DNA of 10,027 nucleotides from NCBI GenBank assembly GCA_947490605.1, contig CANLHE010000015.1:1-10027 (forward strand). The letters run 5' to 3'. Shown here piece after piece: positions 6,018 to 10,027 of this stretch. The stretch is from Actinomycetota bacterium. Its GTDB lineage: Bacteria; Actinomycetota; Actinomycetes; Nanopelagicales; Nanopelagicaceae. A program made the translations under genes and the position numbers. Positions within the stretch are counted from its first letter, which is position 1. Each line of letters starts with the position of its first letter. The notes beneath the pieces were generated by a model. That model ran no database searches. It saw only the letters and a list, made by a program, of their open reading frames with translations, and was not told the DNA's origin.

Positions 6018-6599
6018 TTAGCTTTTAAGCGGAAAATCCTTCAAGGCAGACCATCTAGGGTCATTTGGGGTGTGAGCATGATCTGCTGGCAGGCTGATCC
6101 ACTTCTCACCACAGCCAGGGCAAAGGCCCGCACAATCTTCAGTACAAAGTGGATTGATATCCAAATTCAAAATAACTGCATCTCTAATAGCTAGCTCTAA
6201 ATCAATCTCATCGCCAACCATAAAACTTAAATCATCCTCATCTAAATCAATCTCCTCATCTTTGCGAGATCTATCTTTGCCCTTTTTCTTGCCCCCGCCT
6301 TTGCTAGCAGCAATCTCGTAGTAATAAAGCTCGGTGAAATTCTCATTAATTGGCCACTGGATTGGCTCAAGACACCTTGTGCACTCACCAGTTGCAGTTG
6401 CTACTACCTGTCCAGTTGCGAGCACGCCTTCATCGACAGATTGAATTCTTAAATCTAGTTCGATCACCTCACCAGGCTTTACCGAAAGCAGATCTACACC
6501 TACTGCTTCACTAATCTTTAGATCAAGCTCATACTCACGCATCTCACCAGCACGGTGTGGCAGGTCATGGGTATTAAAGATGAAAATTGAACGAGCCAT
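6018..6599 (-). CDS. DUF177/YceD family protein, cysteine-rich
   Basis: A 193-residue member of the YceD (DUF177) family, whose genes typically sit just before rpmF. In bacteria and plastids the family is tied to 23S rRNA accumulation, but the biochemical role is not settled. Seen: an N-terminal beta-rich half, C73-x2-C76 (GECTRCLEPI), and a C-terminal cluster C152, C156, C160, C163 in CTEDCAGLCPGCG. The closing DPRWSALKDF segment is the family hallmark. The two cysteine groups could bind a metal (inference). Residues 99-124 form a low-complexity insert, first glycine/lysine-rich and then acidic. The ATG lies 3 bases after the stop of the upstream coiled-coil gene with no good ribosome site, so translation is probably coupled to it. 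Confidence 0.92.
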   Translation of the reverse strand: MARSIFIFNTHDLPHRAGEMREYELDLKISEAVGVDLLSVKPGEVIELDLRIQSVDEGVLATGQVVATATGECTRCLEPIQWPINENFTELYYYEIAASKGGGKKKGKDRSRKDEEIDLDEDDLSFMVGDEIDLELAIRDAVILNLDINPLCTEDCAGLCPGCGEKWISLPADHAHTPNDPRWSALKDFPLKS

Positions 6600-6602
6600 G
6601 AA

Positions 6603-7079
6603 TTACTTGTTTAAATTAGATAGTGCGTGCTTGGTATCAGCTCCGCCTAATTGGTCTCGCCCTTTACTAATAACATCTAGAGTCTTATTTAAAATAACCT
6701 CTAAAGTTGCAAGTCTTGAGTCAATATATGCCTCAATCTCTTCTCGATCTTTCTTACTATCAGCGTTGGCATCAGCCAGAATACGATTAGCCTCTTTACG
6801 AGCAGTTGAAACAATTGTGGTTTGCTCAACTAGTCTTGCAACTTCATCACGAGCTTGAGCAATTATTGCATCTGCTTGCTCATGCGCTTTCTCTAAAATA
6901 TCTTCTTTATCACGTTGGATTGAAATTGCTTTTGCTAAATCATTTGGAAACGAAACTTTAACTCGGTCTAACAACTGCAACATTTCGCGTCGATTTACTA
7001 CACAAGAGGCTGAGAGCGGCACAGATCGGGCTTCCTCAACGGCAGCAATTGCTGCCTCTAAATTCTCAACTACATCCAT
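6603..7079 (-). CDS. SepIVA/DivIVA-like coiled-coil protein
   Basis: A 158-residue protein made mostly of charged heptad-rich helix. After a short N-terminal segment (1-20) comes VPLSASCVVNRREMLQLLDRV, the piece shared by actinobacterial DivIVA-domain proteins. A long coiled coil follows from about residue 50 to 140 (KAHEQADAIIAQARDEVARL and similar). Such proteins are often annotated 'cell division initiation protein' or, wrongly, as ATP synthase subunit b. Its place immediately before the DUF177 gene matches mycobacterial SepIVA, which acts in division and intracellular membrane/wall precursor organisation. Orthology rests on domain type and context, and this protein is shorter than the mycobacterial one as I remember it. 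The start has a good site, AAGGA overlapping the end of coaD. The coaD stop lies 2 bases upstream of the ATG. Confidence 0.82.
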   Translation of the reverse strand: MDVVENLEAAIAAVEEARSVPLSASCVVNRREMLQLLDRVKVSFPNDLAKAISIQRDKEDILEKAHEQADAIIAQARDEVARLVEQTTIVSTARKEANRILADANADSKKDREEIEAYIDSRLATLEVILNKTLDVISKGRDQLGGADTKHALSNLNK

Positions 7080-7081
7080 TT

Positions 7082-7564
7082 TTATTCCTTCCGATTAAGT
7101 CTAGATTTTAACTTATCAACAATGGCAGCGGGCATATATGCCGATACATCCCCACCATAACTGGCAATCTCTTTAACTAAAGAGGATGACAAAAATGAAT
7201 GAGATGGTGCGGTAGACATAAATAGTGTCTCAACTCCTTGTAATTGAAGATTTACTTGGCTCATCTGTAGTTCATAGTCAAAATCACTTACTGCCCGCAA
7301 TCCCTTAACAATTGTTGGGATCTTATTTGCCCGACAGTAATCAACTAACAATCCAGACCAAGAATCAACTGTTACATTCTTGTACCGACTCGTTACCTCA
7401 CTGATCATTTCAATTCGTTCTTCGACTGTAAATAGTGAGCTCTTTGTTTGATTAACTAGAACAGCAATTATGACCTCATCAAATAAAGTACAAGCTCTAG
7501 CGATAATATCTAGATGCCCATTAGTGATTGGGTCAAAAGATCCAGGACAAACAACACGCCTCAT
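7082..7564 (-). CDS. coaD: Phosphopantetheine adenylyltransferase CoaD
   Basis: CoaD transfers AMP from ATP to 4'-phosphopantetheine, giving dephospho-CoA, the penultimate step of coenzyme A synthesis. The enzyme is a cytoplasmic hexamer. The 160-residue protein, of normal length, shows the nucleotidyltransferase motif PGSFDPITNGHLD (7-19), with T14-N-G-H17 as the TxGH motif. It also has K41, the KGLRAVSDFDYELQM substrate-binding stretch (87-101, R89), and the second ATP motif SSSLVKEIA (126-134). The ATG at 7562-7564 is the only standard start in frame, but no Shine-Dalgarno precedes it (CTAGCGTTTTATCC). The 43-base gap after rsmD contains an 8-codon open frame with a purine-rich upstream. 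Neighbour rsmD is its usual partner across bacteria. Confidence 0.97.
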   Translation of the reverse strand: MRRVVCPGSFDPITNGHLDIIARACTLFDEVIIAVLVNQTKSSLFTVEERIEMISEVTSRYKNVTVDSWSGLLVDYCRANKIPTIVKGLRAVSDFDYELQMSQVNLQLQGVETLFMSTAPSHSFLSSSLVKEIASYGGDVSAYMPAAIVDKLKSRLNRKE

Positions 7565-7607
7565 GGATAAAACGCTAGCAACTAATTGCTGAGTTAGCCA
7601 TTTCTTC

Positions 7608-8192
7608 TCAAATCGTGCGCTCAGTTAGCGCGCCATAGTGAATACTCCCAGCGCCATATGAGCGAATTTTATCCTCAGTAAATCCATCAGGCCAAGAGAA
7701 TGATTTTGCTTTTGCATCGCGTTCAATTGCTACTACACCATGTTTATTCAATAAATTTAAGGCCAATATTTTTTTCAATATCTTTTCAATCTCTGAATTT
7801 GCTACTTCATATGGCGGATCGATATAAATTATTTCATATGGCTCACTAGCGGTGTGGTTTAGAAATTCAAAGGTAGTTTTACAATGAACCTTAAATTTTC
7901 CGACTCCACTCTGACTACTAAGCAATTCAAAATTTTGTTTACAAACATCTGCACTAACTTGATTACTCTCGACCGCCTCCACCAAAGCAGCACCACGGGA
8001 TAATGCCTCAACTCCAACTGCGCCAGAGCCAGCGAACAAATCTAAAAAGTGAAGTCCTTCCAGTGATGTAAATGTTGATGTCAAAGAAGAAAACAAACCC
8101 TCCCGGGCGCGATCAGAGGTTGGTCTAGTAATGGAGGGCGGAGAAAATAATTTCCTGCCCTTTCCAATGCCAGCAATTATTCGCATACTCAT
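7608..8192 (-). CDS. rsmD: 16S rRNA (guanine(966)-N(2))-methyltransferase RsmD
   Basis: RsmD methylates G966 of 16S rRNA in the assembled 30S subunit using S-adenosylmethionine. The 194 residues show the N-terminal RIIAGIGKGRKL, the conserved RPTSDRAREGLF (23-34), SAM motif I DLFAGSGAVGVEALSRGA (51-68) and the catalytic DPPY (125-128). Length fits the family. The ATG at 8190-8192 overlaps the recG stop in ATGA, a classic coupling arrangement. A second ATG two codons later (8184-8186, MRIIAG) is an equally acceptable start by homology. The recG-rsmD-coaD order is widely conserved. Confidence 0.96.
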   Translation of the reverse strand: MSMRIIAGIGKGRKLFSPPSITRPTSDRAREGLFSSLTSTFTSLEGLHFLDLFAGSGAVGVEALSRGAALVEAVESNQVSADVCKQNFELLSSQSGVGKFKVHCKTTFEFLNHTASEPYEIIYIDPPYEVANSEIEKILKKILALNLLNKHGVVAIERDAKAKSFSWPDGFTEDKIRSYGAGSIHYGALTERTI

Positions 8193-10027
8193 GATTTATC
8201 CATAAATCTTGCTGCTTCATCACTTTGCAATTTTGCAACCTCATCTTTTAATTCTGGCAAGTGGTCCATCTCTGAGTTGATAGCTAAAATTTTAAGTGCT
8301 ACCTCTCTAGCTCTTTGGATTAAGTCTTCATCCCGCAAAACTCTAAGTAATCTTAGATGCGACTTGCCCCCGGATTGAGATCTGCCCAGTACATCTCCTT
8401 CTTTCCGCTGCTCTAAATCAATTCTGGCTAATTCAAAACCATCTAGTGTGGCAGCTACAGATTGAAGGCGATTCATACTTTGTGAATCCTCTTGGGCATT
8501 ACTTACTAATAAGCAAAGTCCTGGAACACTTCCCCGGCCAACTCGACCACGAAGTTGGTGAAGTTGAGAAACACCAAATCGATCAGCGTCCATAATCACC
8601 ATCATTGAAGCATTAGGAACATCAACACCAACTTCAATAACAGTTGTTGCAACTAATACTTGGATTTCACCGCGCGCAAACGCACTCATAGTCTGTTCTT
8701 TAACCTCACTGGAAAGCCGGCCATGCAGAACCGCAATTTTTAAACCTTTGAGTGCTCCAGTTGCAAGCTGTGGTGCCAACTCTTCAACCGCAGTCATCTC
8801 TTCATTATCTAGCAATTCTTCGCCCAGTAATTGAGCTGCAGCGATCTCTCGCTCAGTTAATTTCTTACTTGGGTTAACAATCCGAGGAGCGACGATATAA
8901 ATCTGATGTCCTTTTTCAGCCTCTTCCTTAACTCGCTCCCATGCTCTATTTAAAAAGTGAGGTTTTTCAAGTACTGGAATTAAATGAGTTGTAATTGCTA
9001 CTCGCCCACCTGGTAACTCTCGCAAAGTTGATATATCTAAATCACCAAATACCGTCATTGCAACAGTTCGAGGAATTGGTGTTGCCGTCATTACAAGGAG
9101 ATGTGGTGGTTGTTTAGCCTTCATGCGAAGCGCATCTCTTTGTTCAACACCAAATCGATGTTGCTCGTCAACAATAACTAATCCAAGATCATCAAAGGCA
9201 ACACCATCTGAGATAAGTGCATGGGTGCCAATCACAATTCCGGTTTGCCCGCTTGCAAGCTTTGCGTGAATTTCTTTTTTAGCAGCAGCAGATAGTGAGC
9301 CAGTTAATAATTCGACTTGGGTACCGATTGCGCCCGCTTGCAAAGTGCCAGCTTGGGCTAATTCACCAAGTAGTTTGGTGATTGTTCGATAATGCTGCTG
9401 CGCTAAAACTTCAGTAGGTGCAAGTAATGCTGCCTGACCAGATGAGTCAACTACAGACAACATGGCTCGAAGGGCAACTACAGTTTTTCCAGAACCTACT
9501 TCACCTTGTAATAATCGGTGCATTGGATATTTATTTGATAAATCTTTTTCAATTTCCGCATTTATCTCGATTTGACCAGCCGTGTACTTAAATGGCAATT
9601 TGGCTTCAAAAGCGGCAACTAAAACAGGTGTGTTAGGAGTTCTAGATTTAGTACTTAACTTAAGAATTTCATTTCGCCGCTGCCCAAGCAATAACTGCAA
9701 CAATAATGCCTCATCAAAGGTAAGTCGTTGTCTAGCATTTTCGGCTGAATCTAAATCTGGCGGTTGATGAATATCAAGAAATGCTTTTTTTAAACTTGGA
9801 TATTTAAACTCTTGCGCTATTTCAATTGGCAAATAATCTGGCAAATCATCAATTGACTCAAGGGCCAGATTCACACACTGCATTACTTTCCAGGAAGGTA
9901 GCTTTGATGTTGCTGGATAGACAGGTAAAAACTTTCCGGCAAACTCGGCGACGGCGGTATCAACATCATTTCCATCCGGAATTAGTTGGTAATCTGGATG
10001 GGATAACTGGCGCCTACCTTTAAAAAC
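8189..10027 (-). CDS. recG: ATP-dependent DNA helicase RecG (5' end outside the window)
   Basis: RecG is a superfamily 2 translocase that reverses stalled replication forks and remodels branched DNA. The reading frame is open to the window edge, giving 612 visible residues. The first of these, VFKGRRQLSHPDYQLIP, belong to the N-terminal wedge (OB) domain, so the true start lies upstream; the first ATG, at 9883, is internal. Counting from the window edge, helicase motifs are Walker A GEVGSGKT (175-182), motif II DEQH (287-290), motif III TATPIPRT (314-321), and motifs V/VI (TTVIEVGVDVPNAS, QLRGRVGRG at 491-499). The TRG-type C-terminus contains RIDLEQRKEGDVLGRSQSG. No disruption is seen. An ATGA overlap links it to rsmD. 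Confidence 0.97.
   Translation of the reverse strand, partial: VFKGRRQLSHPDYQLIPDGNDVDTAVAEFAGKFLPVYPATSKLPSWKVMQCVNLALESIDDLPDYLPIEIAQEFKYPSLKKAFLDIHQPPDLDSAENARQRLTFDEALLLQLLLGQRRNEILKLSTKSRTPNTPVLVAAFEAKLPFKYTAGQIEINAEIEKDLSNKYPMHRLLQGEVGSGKTVVALRAMLSVVDSSGQAALLAPTEVLAQQHYRTITKLLGELAQAGTLQAGAIGTQVELLTGSLSAAAKKEIHAKLASGQTGIVIGTHALISDGVAFDDLGLVIVDEQHRFGVEQRDALRMKAKQPPHLLVMTATPIPRTVAMTVFGDLDISTLRELPGGRVAITTHLIPVLEKPHFLNRAWERVKEEAEKGHQIYIVAPRIVNPSKKLTEREIAAAQLLGEELLDNEEMTAVEELAPQLATGALKGLKIAVLHGRLSSEVKEQTMSAFARGEIQVLVATTVIEVGVDVPNASMMVIMDADRFGVSQLHQLRGRVGRGSVPGLCLLVSNAQEDSQSMNRLQSVAATLDGFELARIDLEQRKEGDVLGRSQSGGKSHLRLLRVLRDEDLIQRAREVALKILAINSEMDHLPELKDEVAKLQSDEAARFMDKS

Noticed and set aside
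5823..6194. Plus-strand open frame of 123 codons with several cysteines
   Set aside because: It runs antisense across rpmF, its promoter and the DUF177 gene, and the cysteines come from complementing conserved codons. No ribosome site or family resemblance is seen.
8189..9883. recG as a complete gene starting at the ATG at 9883
   Set aside because: The same frame stays open for 48 more codons to the window edge and encodes wedge-domain sequence (GRRQLSHPDYQLIP), so that ATG is internal.

Overview
The window is a dense, single-strand housekeeping cluster from an AT-rich actinobacterium. All genes read on the minus strand, so in transcription order (right to left) they are recG (5' end outside the window), rsmD, coaD, a SepIVA/DivIVA-like coiled-coil gene, a DUF177/YceD gene, rpmF, rnc, mutM, smc, ftsY and the first 15 codons of an ammonium transporter gene (amt). 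This order matches the recG-rsmD-coaD and sepIVA-DUF177-rnc-mutM-smc-ftsY-amt blocks known from Actinobacteria. The SMC and MutM sequences are also of actinobacterial type. The low GC content, tiny intergenic gaps and shortened proteins suggest a streamlined lineage such as the freshwater acI (Nanopelagicales) group. That placement is inference, not a database match.

Layout: 8189-10027 holds recG, overlapping rsmD (7608-8192) by ATGA. coaD (7082-7564), the SepIVA-like gene (6603-7079) and the DUF177 gene (6018-6599) follow with gaps of 2-43 bases. A 75-base gap at 5943-6017 carries a good sigma70-type promoter in front of rpmF (5769-5942, only 57 codons). rnc appears to start at an unusual CTG one base after the rpmF stop. 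mutM, smc and ftsY follow closely. After ftsY comes the only sizeable non-coding stretch (48-204). It holds a GlnR-like operator and a candidate promoter for amt. No stretch above 300 bases lacks a gene. I saw no tRNA, rRNA, CRISPR array or mobile element.

The genes serve replication-fork rescue (recG), ribosome making and maturation (rsmD, rpmF, rnc, DUF177), CoA synthesis (coaD), envelope growth or division (SepIVA-like), base-excision repair (mutM), chromosome organisation (smc), membrane-protein targeting (ftsY) and nitrogen uptake (amt).

The most striking observation is in smc. Both ATPase half-heads and two long arms of about equal length are present, but the roughly 150-170 residue hinge domain that normally dimerises SMC is missing in frame. 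Two of the protein's only three cysteines lie at the place where the hinge should be. Other points worth a look are the CTG start of rnc, the GlnR-like site before amt and an FtsY reduced to its NG core.
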